Below are positions 45,001-59,200 of a DNA stretch of 64,000 nt, piece after piece. A program made the translations under genes and the position numbers. Source of the DNA: Chaetorhynchus papuensis (Eukaryota > Chordata > Aves > Passeriformes > Rhipiduridae); NCBI GenBank assembly GCA_013396525.1, contig VWYX01001139.1, positions 1-64,000 on the forward strand, read 5' to 3'. Within the stretch, counting starts at the first letter, position 1, and every line of letters starts with the position of its first letter. The notes beneath the pieces were generated by a model that saw only the letters and a list, made by a program, of their open reading frames with translations, had not been told where the DNA came from and made no database searches.

Positions 45001-48000
45001 TAAGGGCAATATCTATTTGTTTTCATTGGGTTTCAAGGAGGGTGAGATTTTTCTGAATAGAGAAATAAAACCTGAGAAATGCTTTTGGGAGTGCATGTTG
45101 TGAGACAGACTGACCCTGAAGAGTTAAATAGTCACTTCAAGTGACAAGCAAATTAGGACAAAGCTGAGTTTGATGAATGCTCCCATTGATTTTGGTTTTG
45201 TGGAGAGACCTGAAGAATCTGCATTTCGTAATCATCACTGCAATTTTCCCTTCTTTGAGCACTTCCACTTTAGAGATCAGATTTTTTCTCTGCCCCTTGC
45301 CTTTTCAAATCCCCTGGAGTAAGGTTAGGTGATACAGCTGAGGTGGTCTGTGTTTCTGCTGCAGGATATGGTGACCTTCTCTTCTATCTCGCCTGTCCCT
45401 TGCTTTCAGTTGTGCTGCTCCCAATTCTTGTAGTCATCACTGACCTGATTTAAATTGCTTATCTGAAATAGAAGTTTCATTTTTCTTTCATGGATGACTT
45501 TCCAGAGCATGAGTTGAAATAGCTTTTCAAGAGGCAGGATGAGCACAGAGAAAAGGCAACTGTCCCTTTTTGGCAGCCATGAGTAGTGTTCAGATGTGCT
45601 CAGTCCAGCTGCAACCCTGTTCAGCTTTGTGGTTTTTCTAGGTCAGTCCCCTACTGAATCAGGAGGTGGCAGCATCTTGTGTTTGGTGCACATTTTGATT
45701 CCAGATCAATATGAACTATTTTATTTTCTTAGCTGCAGGAAAGGGATCTACAATGGTTACAGCTGGAGGAAAGGAAATGCAGGATCCCCTTGAGATCACT
45801 GTCATGAAAGTGCTGCTTGGCATAGCTAGACCTTGTGTGGAGGTGGCAGGATTTGTTCAGGTGATATTTCAAGTGGTAAATTTTTGCTCCTTGTGTGGTG
45901 TGTGTTTTCCTGGGAAATGAGAGGCTGCGAGGTTGCAATTAAGGTCGTCCCTGAGATGTGTTTCTCAGATCTGTTTTTGACATTTGCATTTGCTGAGTTC
46001 AGCTGGGCCTTTACAGAACTATGAGAGCTGCCTGACCATTACAGTAGCCACAAGATCCTAACCAGACACCAGAAGTTAAGCATGTCCTTATGGTCCTTAC
46101 TGAATCGTCTTGCAGTTACTCTTTACTGGCAGTGAGCCCTATACTTGGGGCTCAGCTTACATGCTCTGCTGCACTGAAGGGGTGGGGTGTGTATTTGGTA
46201 ATCTCTACTCACTCCCCTCTGCTGTGATTTATAGTTGCTGAAAGTACAGCTCTCTTCTTAGCTGTCACCTCACTGGAAGTGTATGAACAATTATTGTGTG
46301 GTACAAACTGTCTAGCCCAATTAGACAGGGGTTTAAAGAACAAGCTTGACAAGACTAGGTGTCTACGTGGTACTATAGTGGACCCTATCATTAGCTAGAT
46401 AGCCCTACCTTAAGTTATCCTGAAATAGATGAATAGCACTCTGATGCAAACCAAGGAATTTTTTTGGTAACAAAAATAGTGTCCAGGGCTCTGCACACAG
46501 TACTCACACCCAAGGGCAGCAGCACAGTTTAAAGCTATACACAATGGACAGATAGCTTTCAATAACGTCGTGGAGAGAACACGTCAGGTTTCCCTGTCTT
46601 GTGCCAGTGTATTTTTCTCCATTCTGTCCTGAGGAAGAAAGGGTTTTACTTTCTGATAGTACAGACTTTTAAGAAAGAATTGAAGAGAAGCGGCGCCATG
46701 TGCTGTTTAGGTACCAGACTGTAAAGGTCACCTTTTCCAGCTCTCACTGTCAGAGGCAAGCACAGTGAGGCTTCAGTGTACTGACAGTTCTGAACATCTT
46801 CTGCTGTATTTCTGTCTGCAGAGAGCTGTTCAGGGTTGAAGGTCTGATTAAAGACTGAATGTAATCATTGGAATGTTTCTGGGAAGTCATCTTTAGCGAA
46901 AGAAGGAAACTTTTATTTGGTGAGTTTGTAGGGGGTTTTCTGTTCATAGGTAGTTCTTTGGGAATCCTAACCAAATTAAAACCCAGTTACCTGTATGTCT
47001 TTAGCAGAGTTTCTGGTGTCTAACAAGATGTGATCATAAATGTTGCTCTCAATAGGGGCAGTAGTCTCTTTGCCTACTCTGCTCCCCAGACCTTCCTCCA
47101 TTTCTTAAAATGTCAGAGCCCATTGAGTTTGTCAGGAGACACTTCCTACATTAATGGTCTGTTTTTGAGAAATCAGGTTCAGAGTAGCAGTTGCTCAGAG
47201 ATTTAGACTATTAGAAGCAATATCGAAGGGGAATTGAAGGGCAGGAAGCAGCTAAGAAAAAAAGTGCAATCCATCTGATAATTGTAGAAATGCTTGTTTG
47301 GCACGCATATCTTGTTTTGGGTAGAGATTATGTTTGTATCCATCTCTTAAACCCCAAAACCATGAAACTTCATGAATGGGACCAAATGTTATGTTTGTTC
47401 ATTAAAAAAAAAGGACAGTATGTAAATAGACATTAGCAATTGCATAAGGAGTTACTGTCTCATTCTGCATATATAAGCGTGTGGATGGTCGAGACATACA
47501 TTTTACACATTTTACTGTGGCAGGAAATTCATTTGCTCCCAGTATTGTTCCCTCTTGCATCTGCAACCTTTATGGTCAGACTCTTGGTTGTGACTAAATG
47601 TCTTGGTTCAAATTGCAAAAGCTGTGCTGCTTTGCAAAGTGGTTTTACTGTGTTTGATTGCAGATGGCTGCAGCGTGCATCACTGTCAGGAGATAAGCTG
47701 GTAATAGCCATTTGTGTTTGTGATGGCTTTTGCTTCTGCGATGGCTGTAGTTTTTCCTATTATTTGTACTCATGAAACAGGTTGCCCTGTTCTTAACCTC
47801 TCAGTCAAACACCAAAGGAGATGTTAAGGCTGTGACTGTGTGTTGTCATTGCAGTGCAGGTTTTGGCTTGTCTCTTGCTTTTGTACTCTCATTGTCTTCC
47901 AGATGAATCACTGCTGTTATCTGGTATCACACCCTATTTTTAAACCACAATGCTTTTCTGTTTCTGGGGCTGCTGGAATACAGAATCACACAGAATCACA

Positions 48001-51000
48001 CACACAGCACATCATACTCATGCTTCATATGATTGGAGTTTAGACTTGCTCATTCTGTGTCCTGTTTCAATTATCTTAAGTTTCATATTTTTTTTCCGCG
48101 TGAGTTTGATTGTTTATCAAATAGTTATCTGTGTTACCCTCACTGGATGCTTAGAATCATGAGTCAGATAGCAAAACTTTGTGGTTTCATAGATAAACAG
48201 TAGAGGTATAATAGAAGCTAGGGTTCAAAGGATATTGCCGGATCTTCTGATTTCTCTTCCAACTCACAAATGAGCAACTACAGTTTAAGTGCTATTGACT
48301 GTTCATTTATTTACAGAAGCTTTAGAATATCTGCAACTGAAGCTTAGAAGAACAGGTTGGAAAATTATTAAGAGCTCAGATACCATAAGAGTGGGTATTC
48401 TATTGCCTTTGATTTTTAGAAGTAAGATTCATACTTTGGTGCTTTGCCTCACCATAAATGTTAAAGAAATGAAAGTAAGTTACCAGGAAATATCTTGTCT
48501 GCAATAGACAAGTGGTAAGAGGTGAAATGTTGGAAGGAAATTATTCAATTCTGAATCAGTGATCAGAATCAGTATTGACAAGATTGCATGTGTTTGAAGC
48601 CTGGTATCACATAGTAGGTTTCAGTATAGCACTGAAAAAGTTGAAGCTCAAAGAATTGTACATCTTTCTCAGGAAATTGTCCATGAATTGGATTCAAGAA
48701 ATGTTTCTTATTTGAGATGGCAGTTCTCAGTACATATATTCCTTCAAAATTTTAAATGATGTCCTAAGGGGCTTCTGCACATCTGGAGCCTTTAAGTCTC
48801 CTCCAGTTATTCATATGCCTCCCACACCTTCCCCCAAGAAACCCCCCACCATTTAAAATTAGGAGACAATGTGGATGACCCCTCTCCTTGTATGGTGTGT
48901 GTTTGTGGTAGAGTGCTTTGGCTGGATAATATGTGTGAGCTAACTCTTAATGACTGAGTCCTGCTGCTGGAAGCTGAGGTGCCAGTTGCGTGGCAAGGCT
49001 TCCTGTGGGGCTTGATAAATCTTGATGAAACATGGTGATTGTCAGGGAGGCAGCACATGTGCCAGAGGTAGCAGGAGGGGCCTTAGGCAACTCCTGTGCT
49101 TTCACAGGTTTGCCTCAGAGAGGAGTTATTGTGGGAGCAGGTAATGAAATGCAATAGATTTGAGATGATGGCAATGGTTGTTCAGTCCAGAAAAGCTTAC
49201 GAACTTAACTTGACCTTTCAGATGTTTTCTGGGAGCATCTACTCACCAAACATCTCCATACAGCTCTGTGTTGATACATATGGAATATGGTTTATCCTTT
49301 TCTTCTCAACCTTGGTTCTCTATCTGTTGTTATTGGACTGATCTGCCTCTACAGCTCCTCACAGCTGTACTCTGAACTGTCATTTGTTCTGTCTCCTTTC
49401 TGCTCCTCCTCTGCCACCTGGCTTTCTCTGCAAGGCACCGACAAGTTCTGCTGCAAAGCAAGGCAGCTGAGTACAGCTCACCTTCCCTGACCCAGGTGTA
49501 GAAATTCTTCCATGCTGAGATGTTTTTTTCAGACACAGCTTGCTCGGCAATTATTCAGATGAGTCATAATACATGGGTCTAATTTAATCTGCGGGGTGGT
49601 TTTGAGTTTGTCAGCACCGTTGGCTCACTCGTCTGCTTGTTTCTGATGTAGGATTTAATGTTTCGTTTTGATCCTATTTGTGGGGTTTTGTACTTTGACT
49701 TTCGTATCTTTCTTTTTCACCCCTAGAAGTACATTGCATTTTTCTGAAAAGAGTTAACACAAGCCTGAGGATTTTCTGTTCCACATCTCCTAAAGTGAAA
49801 GCAGATACAGAAATATGTAGTGCCACTGTGCTGACTTTGTCTGCCTTATCTTTGTCCTGGTAGTTTAGAACCCGTTTAACCAGCTGGCTTCTGATGTATT
49901 GAAAAACCTACTTATTTTTTTGTTTGTTTTATGCTCCTGAAATCCCCAGCTATTTCAATAAATTTTCAATTCACCTGTAATTTTTTTTTTTTCCCAGAAC
50001 CCTAAGTTGTCTAAATTTTCATTTATCTGACCTGCATGACTCCTTGTTCCTTGGTTTGTAAGGAGAAACTCTGTCTTTTGTAATTCTGAAGGGAACTGAC
50101 CCTGGTTAGCAATTAATGACCAGCTGATGGCTCAGGCCCATCCAGCAAGATGAGGGAGAGAATCAGAAGAGCAAAAGCAAGAAAAGCTCTTGGGTCAAGA
50201 TGAAGACAGTTTAAATGAGGGACAGTGTGCATGTGTGGACATCAAGTGACACAAAGGCAGTAACTCGCCACCTTCCACAAGCAGTGGGATGTCCAGCCAG
50301 TCTCTAAGCAACAATTACTTTGGAAAATATGACCCCCAGGGTTTTTTGCCAAGCATGATGTTATGTGATGAAGAGTATCCCTTTAATCAATTTGGGTCAG
50401 CTGTCCTGTCAGTGACCTCTCACAATCTTCTGCTTACCTTTTAGCCTACTTGCTGGCAGGGAGTAGAAAAGTCGAGTGGAAAACAGAGAAAGTCTTGTTG
50501 CTGTGCAAGCACTGTTCAGCAGTAGCTGAAATATTGGTGTGTTATCAATACTCTTTTGATCACAAATCCAAAACACAGTACCATATGTGCTGCTGTGAAG
50601 AGAATTCATCCCAACCAAAGTATACTCTCCTGTGGTAGTAGTCTCTCAATGAGTTGAATAGTTTAATTGCCTCCTGTTTTATTTTATAACCTACTAACTG
50701 CTGCTCTGAAGTTCTTTTAAAATTTGTATCATGTAGCAACATGTTAGTAATTCTTCCAAGTATTGAAGTAGAAATCATAATTACGTGTGTATGATAGGTT
50801 AATTATCTTAATTACGGCTTCCTTGGGTATTATAGTTGCTTCAAACGTGGATATATTAGATAAGAACTTGACAATCCAAAGAGCAGCAAAAAATTTACTT
50901 TGCTTTGGAAACAAAAATAACTTTGCTTTGGAAACAAAAATGTTTGGTGGTTTGGGTTTTTTTTCCCTTCAAGGTCATTCTGACAATGCTAGATTACTTC

Positions 51001-54000
51001 AGTTTCAAGGCTTCTATATTTAAAAAGAAATAAACTGACTTCTTTTTCAAGCTGTTCTATAGGGTAAAATAATTTTTAAAAAAATCAATTTCTGAGTTAC
51101 TTCAAATTAATAAATTCCGTTTATTCTCCTTGTCATGCCTGTAATTTTGGGATGTGGCCACAGGATATTTTGTTCACCTTCAGTAGCTATCTTCTAGTCT
51201 TAAGTCTGACAAGGTGGCTGTGACACTGAGAAAGCCAGGAACCTTCAGATTTGGTTCCTTATTATTGTTGTCTCCTGATCTTGGAAGGCTGTATGACAGC
51301 TATCCCTCTTCAGAAAAGACATTGATAGATTTTGTGGACCCTTTAGTTCTTAGCTGCCCTTTTTCTGTGGGAAAGTGTATGGGCCCTATTTTGTGCACAG
51401 CTATCTTACAGTGCTGATGGGATTGTTTGTGAAAAGTACAGGTTTGAGTTCCTGTGTTACAAAGCAGATCGTGTCACATCTGGGTGGTTTAATTTGGTCA
51501 GTCAATTAAAAACTCTTAAGTGTATGAACTTAGATTGTGTATGGAAATATGGGCAGTATCAAGACAATCCAAACAACATGAAGTCTGGCTTTCTCAAAAG
51601 AAAGAAGGGAACACTACAAAGTCATGAAACCTAATGCCTAGGATGTAATCTCTGCTGGATTGGTAAGTGGCAAAAGGGATGCCAGAGCCCTGAGAGCCTG
51701 CACCTGATGGGGGGATGCTATAGAGTTGGGGAGCAGGTGACCATGCCTCTTGTGATTAAAAGAGCAACATCCTTGGGGGAGGGACTGCACAGTGTTTGCT
51801 GCAATCCAGAAACCCACCAGAGTGACCAGAATCAAACCTGCCAAAGAGGACAAGTCTCTTAGGAGAGACCTGCCTATACATGTTTTGGATTTTTTAAAAT
51901 TTTGCATAGGCACTTGCTTTTCCTGCTTAAAACATTAATTTTAGTTTCTAGTAAAAATTGTCTTTTTAAGTTCCAAAGTCTTTTAAATTTCTGCAGAGCT
52001 TGCCACTCCAGAGATGTCTTGACAGATGCAGCTAGGGAGGTCAGCTTAGCAGGTGAGAGCTACTGCAGATGGCTGTGTGCAGGCAGGCTGCTTGGCAGCC
52101 CCAGCTGGCCTAGGCTGCACAGGCACGGCCTTCTCGAGTACCTGCTGGCAAGGAACTGTGCATTGTGATGGCTTTCCCATCTGCTGTTGCATGGGAGAGT
52201 CGGACGTGGCTTTCTTCTGAGTGAGAAACTAGGCACCATTAGCAGATTAACAGTCTAGGGGCTTTTTGCTGTTTCCTAGGATCAGAGGCTTTAGCCATTA
52301 TGCAATACCTCCATGCCTGTCCTAGCTCCTGCTGTCTGCATGTCTGGATCACCAGCACTGCTCACAGAGCCAAAGTCAGCATTTTTGCTACATTCTCAAC
52401 ATACCTGCTGTTGCAGTGAGGCCGAGAAAGTTGGGTTTGTACAGATCTTTGTCTGACTGGCTTTTGGTCATTGTTGTTGGCTGTGTCACTGATCACCTTA
52501 TCCCTAAGAGTTCCTTTGTGTTTTGGAGCTCTGAGTTCAAACACTAGCCTTGCATCAGTAGAGATGTAAATATCATCTCCCTTTCATATGGTGGCATCGA
52601 ACTATTGAGGGTAAGTTCAGAGGGAATGTTGAAGACTTTTTTCCCCATAAGAAACCAGGCTGGGGTATTTTTTTTCTGGGTCTGATACCAGTCTGATATA
52701 CATCCAAAATCAGATCTGCCACTTCACTTGTAGTTCAAAAGAAAAATGGAAATACTAGAAGTGGATATAGTCTGATGATCAGGTCATCTGCCGTGGGAGA
52801 TACTGTAAGGATGTGCTTATTGCATGTTCTTTCTCTTTTGCTCCACAGCTTTGTAGTGTTGTCATCTAAGTGCAGGTTGGGTAGGACCAGAACAGCTGTA
52901 CCTCACAGTGGTACCGGTTTAATTAACATGGTAGCTTATGTCTTTGTGGCCTATCTCAGTTGTGCAGAAGTTTATGTCCTTGGGAGATCCTTGTTTTTAT
53001 GACCCATTTGCTGATTGCTGTGATATGTGCTAAGTGAGGTCTTCTACAGTGTTGCCACAGCTGGAGACAAATTCCCTCCAGTTACAAGTAACAGTGATGT
53101 CAGCCCAGAACTGCCCTGTTATTTAAAGTTGGATAGTCAACTGCTTTATACTTTTCATAAATATTACACAGCTGTTTGTCACATTCATATCTTGCAGCAA
53201 GGTAGTAATTGGATAATATGTGAAAACTCACTGTAAATTCATTCCTTTTAATTTCACTGAATGCCTGTAGCATTTGCATTGTTTGATAATTTTACAAGTG
53301 CTGGAGCTTAAACCTGGTTCTGCAGGTGGTTAAGTCATGTCTCCTCTCTAGTGTGATATCTCTGCCTGTGTGTCATGCTGTCTTAAGGAGTGAAAATTAG
53401 AGAGAGGTACTTCCTTTTTTTATTCAAGAAAGGCTGAGCCTTGTTCTGGCTATAGGTGCTTAAAAAATATTGCAGAGATATCAGAAAATACAGTGATTAA
53501 AACTATCATACTTCATGGTCCCCTGCTGTTTTGGAGGCATATTTGTTTGCTTCCCACCTTGCTAGGCAAACTGCTGAGCTTTTCAGGCCTTGGGTTTGTC
53601 ATCTCATTCCCTCTTGATGCTTAGCTGAGAACATGACAGAAATTTTGTTGCCTGTCCAGCTTCTGCTCTTGTGTTTCTTGTTGTGTGCTGATGATCTCTG
53701 TTTGATTTGCCAGCTACCTTATGAGTGGGGAAGTAGCATCTTGAGAACTCGAGATCAAGTTTTAATGTTGTAACTGCTGTCACATGTTTGAGCCTTCAAA
53801 AGGACGGGAAGCTTCTGTTCTCCCCTTCTTCCTGCTCCACTCTGTAGGAGTTATTTTTGAATGTTTGGTTGAATATTACCTGACCTTAGCAAATGGTAAT
53901 AGAAGAATGAATAAAATGAAATTCTGTTTTGCTGAACACAGAAGATAAACTACTTCTAAAGAAAGACTTCAGAGTACAAACCTCCCCAGGGTGGTGTGAA

Positions 54001-54586
54001 GAATTTCCTTAACTTTTTGTTTTGAATGCATCTTCTGTAGGTACTCCTTTAACAGTCTGATAGTCTGTTGGTCCTAAGGACTTTCTACCTAACATACTGA
54101 AAGAGGATTTATCAGCCAGTTTGTCTTGAGCAAACTGTTCATTGAATCTTTCCCTGATCCTTTGTTATGTTGGCACTTTATGAACCAGAGTTTGCTATTT
54201 TGCCATCTGCCTTTGGAGATATCACCAGCTTTTTGAAGGGCATCTTAATAGACTCCCTTCCTCTGCTCTGTGTTGTCTCTTTTTTCCCCTTGTTTCTAAA
54301 GTGTTTTTGTCACAAGAGAATAAACTTGGCCCAGGCTTCTAGTATGGTGACCTGAAACAGCCTTCATATTTCTTATAGGTGTTTAATCCATTTAGTTGTC
54401 AAGACCTGATGGGAGTCACTAAGAATAGGTCCAACACGCCCACACGGCTGTCACTCGGAGGACCGGATGTGTGGCAGACATCCTGCAGGTAGCATTAAAT
54501 TGGATGAACTGCATTCTGGAAGAAGTCTGACCAGCTGAACTCAGTATGGCAGTGATATGTGGACAGTGATACTGGGGCACATTAGT
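42019..54586. other. AT-rich region without a recognised gene
   Basis: I recognise no gene family here. Isolated exon-like strings with acceptor and donor occur at 49108-49140, 51997-52052 and 54379-54488, but they do not connect in phase with each other. A 22-bp unit is tandemly duplicated at 50897-50941. Confidence 0.4.
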
Positions 54587-54619
54587 GTTTTTATACACAT
54601 TTTAGATGTGTATAAAAAC
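54587..54619. repeat. 14-bp perfect inverted repeat with 5-nt loop
   Basis: GTTTTTATACACAT at 54587-54600 pairs fully with 54606-54619 around the loop TTTAG. Function unknown. Confidence 0.6.
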
Positions 54620-55149
54620 TGACAGCTTTAAAAGCCTTAGTTTATTGCTAAGATGTATCTGAATATGAATTGCCTAGCTATCTGCAGTATAAAACTCTAC
54701 GCTCCAGACAGATCATCTCCCTGTTCCAGGTGTTCAATACTAGTACACAGGAGTCCTGGGAAGAGACTGGCAGCCAGAGCCACTTCCAGTCAGAGACCAA
54801 TTCAGCTGTTGTGGCTAAATGATCTAACTATAAGCACTGGTGTTTTCCCAGCTGGAGCCAAGTGGCTACTTGTTCATGGTGGATTTTTATCGTTTGGCTT
54901 CTCTTTCTTGAAAGAGGATGAAGAACTGAAGAGAAATAACCACCCTTTTTTATTAAATATGTATAGCTATGATATATATCACGCCTTAATAATGTGCCAT
55001 TGCAAGCAGCAAACTGATTTTGGTTTTCCTTTCCATATAGGACTTGGTTAAAGTTTTAGGTGGTCAGAATCTAGGTCCTAGTGAAGCATTTTTCATATTT
55101 TGATACACCATTTCACTTTCAACAGACTTTTTCTTAGCCCCTGCCTTAG

Positions 55150-55281
55150 ATGTTTGTTCAGGCAGTAGCAGCTAGTCCTCTCCATCCCAGAAGTGCAACT
55201 GAATGTAGCTCATCATCAAGCTATCATTTTAAAAGCTGCAGTCTACAGAGGAAAGTAGTGCAATTGTCACCAGAAGTGAGG
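55150..55281 (+). CDS. Candidate exon of an unrecognised gene (segment F)
   Basis: Acceptor cccctgccttag and donor gtaagg bound 132 bp, open only in phase 0 over 44 codons. It reads MFVQAVAASPLHPRSATECS and ends QRKVVQLSPEVR. The phase fits segment D at 59771. The product is not recognised and a chance exon-like string is possible. Confidence 0.25.
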
Positions 55282-56268
55282 GTAAGGTCAAGAAAGACTC
55301 ATTTTCAAGACAGAAAGATGGAAACCTTCATCTGAAATACAAAGCAGTGCAGCATATGCTATTCCAGTCATGAATAATGGTTAGAACACAGCAGGCTGCT
55401 TTACTTAAGAGTTAGGAGTGTCTAATGAAGACCTAGTAGCTTAACTGATACAAATGAGTCTTCACTCCTCACACAATTAAGTTTTCTATGTTATTGGCAA
55501 ACATTACACTTGGAGTAGAATGACACGAGCTAAGATTTCTTCAAACTGATTATATTTAGATTTTTGTCTGGCCCTAGTAGAGTGTGTGGGAGAATTTTGC
55601 TTGTTAGGTTTTTATCTTGCATCTTGTGGCTAGTGACAGACTGCTTCTCGATGTTGCAGCAGCAGCTCCACCTCTTTCCAACATCAATTAGGAGAGGTTA
55701 CATACAAATTAAGTAAACTAGTCCTGGGGCTATTTGTGAGGATGACCACAATGATACAGGACGTGAAGGGGAGGCAGAGAGGAAAAAAGAATTCATGGTT
55801 AACATGTTTCTTATGTTCTCTTCTGCTATTCTTTTCTGATCTATTTTCTGTCAGGATAGGGAAAGGAGATAATAGTTAACTACAATGCTGTGAAGGTGCC
55901 GCACCCCAGTGTTACAGGAAGGATGGTTAGGGACGCCGGAAAAAGGGGTGACCTTTGGAATGCTTTTGTTCAACTTGGTACAGCTCAGCTGAGTCATGTT
56001 GCCTGCATGGTTGGTTCTATCCCATCACAGCACAAAGCAACATTATATTAGCTTAACATGTTGTTATAAATCAGAGGGAAGTAAGTTCAGGTCGCCCTGC
56101 AGTGGGCAGCTGACTGGTGAATACAGTTCTGCAGGTAATTGGTCACTAGTTAATGTGTGGTGACTTGGCTGATAGCAGGCATCTTTCCTCAGCCTCTGAT
56201 CCTTGCAGGACCACCTCACAAAACTTGTGCCTTATGATCCTAACTGCCAGCATAGTGGGTTAAATACG

Positions 56269-56292
56269 TGAAGACACAAGCTTGTGTCTTCA
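56269..56292. repeat. 24-nt perfect palindrome
   Basis: Both 12-nt halves (TGAAGACACAAG and its reverse complement) match exactly with no spacer. Function unknown. Confidence 0.7.
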
Positions 56293-59200
56293 TACATAGG
56301 ACTCTCAAAGATGTAGATCTTGCTGTTTCTTTCAGAAATCCTTGGAGCTCTTTGTTTGGATAATGAGAAATGTCTACTTAGTTGCCTACCATGTACAAGC
56401 TTTTGCTTTTGGTGCAAAATTAAGTCTGAATGACTTTAGCAGTGTCTCCCACAAGATATTCTCTGTGTGAGAATCCTGGTTTATTTAAGCTATAAACAGC
56501 ACTTTCTGACCTGGTCATGTCTGAGAATTAACTTTCATCCATCAGCGCTGAACTTGCAGGGAGAATATTTGAAATGTGTTATACTGCCAGTGTAATGGAG
56601 ATTTCTGGCCCTGGAAAGAGCAGTGGTAAGAGCAGTGTCCCCTGGGGTTTGATTCAGTTGTCATATTGGCTTCTAACACTATCTGAGACACCTTGGGGTA
56701 TATGAAATGTCCTCCTGGGTCTGGCACACAGGGCTTGGTCAGACCCTCACCTTTCCTGAGCAGCAGTTGGAGCTTGTGTGTGATAGAGATGTCAGCACAG
56801 GCACTGAGCTGCCTGCTGTTGGTTCCCTTGGTCTTGAAGAAAGAGGCAGAAGAGCCAGTCCAGCAGCACCTGACTGCTAGGCTGAGGGGATGGGGAGCTG
56901 ATGCTTGTGAATGCCAGCTACTAGTAGTTTTGCCCACAAGTGTGTCAGTGTTTGAAGCACAGCTTCTCCCTCCCTCTGCAGCTGGAGATGTTGGAAATTT
57001 GTTCTTCTTTTCAAATATATTAGCACTCATTCTGGTCTTGCTGGTGGCAGAAGCAACTTCAGTTAAAGATACTTTTGTAAAGGATAACAACTTTGAAAAG
57101 TTGTAATTTTCTTTTGAAGTCTTTTCTTTCTTGACAGCCCAGGTTTTGCTGACTCGAGGGAATGTCATGGATGGCTGAATATCTTGAATACATGCTCATC
57201 ATCTCCAGCACAAGATTTAGGGTTGCCAAGAACTTTACAAGGGTTTGGCGTGGGGAATTTCTGGAGCATTTGAACTAAAATACTGTTTACGGTGGATGAG
57301 CACTGTGAGTCTGTGCAAAGTCAACTGCCAAGCGCTTGTGGAGTCACCATCATTGCAAAGCATTTGTTTTGTGGACTGTGTCAGTGTGAGCAAGTATCAC
57401 TGCCTTCCCAAATTAAAAATTGTGCAAACTTCTAGACCTTTGCGTTCTGCTAGTGCTAACAGCTGTGTTGAATGAGCTTTGGATCAAGAACAGAGGGCAT
57501 TTGCGTGGCTTCAAGTTGTAACAATATTGGCTGTCTTTACAGTGTGGAAGGAAAAAGATTTCCTGTTATTTATTAGCAGCTTAGCTAATATTAGCAACTA
57601 AGTCATACTGTCATGAAAGCCCTTGGCTAGAACTGTGTCTTGCAACACTTGTTCGTACAAAGCATTTTTTCTAGCATTGGGTGCCAGACCAATTTTTAAT
57701 GAATATTATGCACTGGCCCTGACAAACCCTTTATGTTCACCATGAGACTGTGAGTGTAAAAACTGAGAGGGCTTCACAGATGTTGCTATTGATCAGCTGA
57801 CTGGGAGGCCATGTGCTGGCCTGAGCTCACCTTGCAGCGAAGTTGCCTTGTTCTGTGTGCCATCCTACAGGGAAGCCACACTTCTAGAGAGGTAGTGAAC
57901 AGATGAAGGGTGAGAAGTCACCCTTTGTGCCCGTTTTCCTCACCTGAGCAGCACCATAGTTAGTCTGGCAAAGCTCAGAGCACTTCTCTCTGTGGCTCAG
58001 CAATGAAAACTGCTGGATGAGATAAGACAGCTCATATATGGAGTGGTTTCTTCCTGCCTTGTGGCTTCAAGCTATCTGCTGTGTGGTGAAAGATAATTTA
58101 CATGATTAGAAGCCATGCAGTCAGTTTTCTTTAAACATCATGTATCCATTTCTGTTCCGTTCCAAATGGTTCTTTTCCTCTGCTGCCTTTGCTCAAGTCC
58201 AGAGAAGGTGGAGAAAAAAGGAATAGTCAAGATGGGGCTGACTACTTAAGGAAGAGCTACTATTCGGGAGTACCAGTGAGATGCTCTCCTCCATCTTGCT
58301 GACTTGTCCCTGTACAGGAACGGAATAGGAGCTGGCTTATCACTGTCCAAACTTCTCCCCTTGTAGTTGCTGTGTGTTGAAGCATGCTGGCCTGGCTCCC
58401 TGAACAGGTGCTTCCTGGCAGTGTCTGCATAGCAGAGATGATAGAGTGAGATGGAGGCTTCTTCCACTTAAGTCCAAGAGCCTCATTTCTCCCTAAGTAA
58501 GGGAGGTACAGTCTATTTGTAGTATGCAGACACAGCCTGAGAAACACAGCTGTCACCAGCACTGTTTGATTCCATGTCCCCACCCAAATGCTTTGTGAGT
58601 CCAGCTCCCTGCACCAGCATTCTCTTTTTTTACCAACCCAAACCAGGCCCTGGCCCACCCAGTTTCAGCAGGCAGGAAGGGTAAAACATCCTGAGAACCC
58701 TGCCTGGCTGCAGGGAGAATCACATGTGTGATCATGTGAGATCGTGACGTGCTCAGCACAAAGATGTTGCTGTGTTTTTATTGCAGCCCTGTTACAGCTA
58801 AGCATTCCAGATGTATGTCTCCTGCTTTAGTGTAAATATGTGCACTACTGGCACCAGGGTGGAGGCTGTCCTCTTACGTATAAAAGAATGGGGAAAAAAG
58901 TAATCCTTAATAATGCTGTGTTCCAGCTAGTAAGAATCTTGAAGCAAAGACTGTTGGTGTTTGCAGTGGAAGGTTGCTGGTTGTAGAAAGATTGTCTCCC
59001 ACCACTGTGTGCACTCACTTTGGTACTGAGTGTTACAGGGTACTCAAAGCACGGTCTGCACCTTTGTTTCTTGCAGGTGATGAAGCTCCAGGCTTCCTAG
59101 AGAAGTCATCTGTGATTGCTGCTAATCTTTGCTGCTGGGACACTTTGAGAGCAGGAGGGAATTTGGATCAGTCTGCCAGAATAAACCCTCTCTGAGTACT

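Noticed and set aside
54379..54488. 110-bp exon-like segment open in phase 0 (contains NTPTRLSLGGPDVWQT)
   Set aside because: It exits in phase 2, which does not fit the segment at 55150, and the bridging exon needed (about 54700) could not be fixed, so it was left out of the gene candidate.
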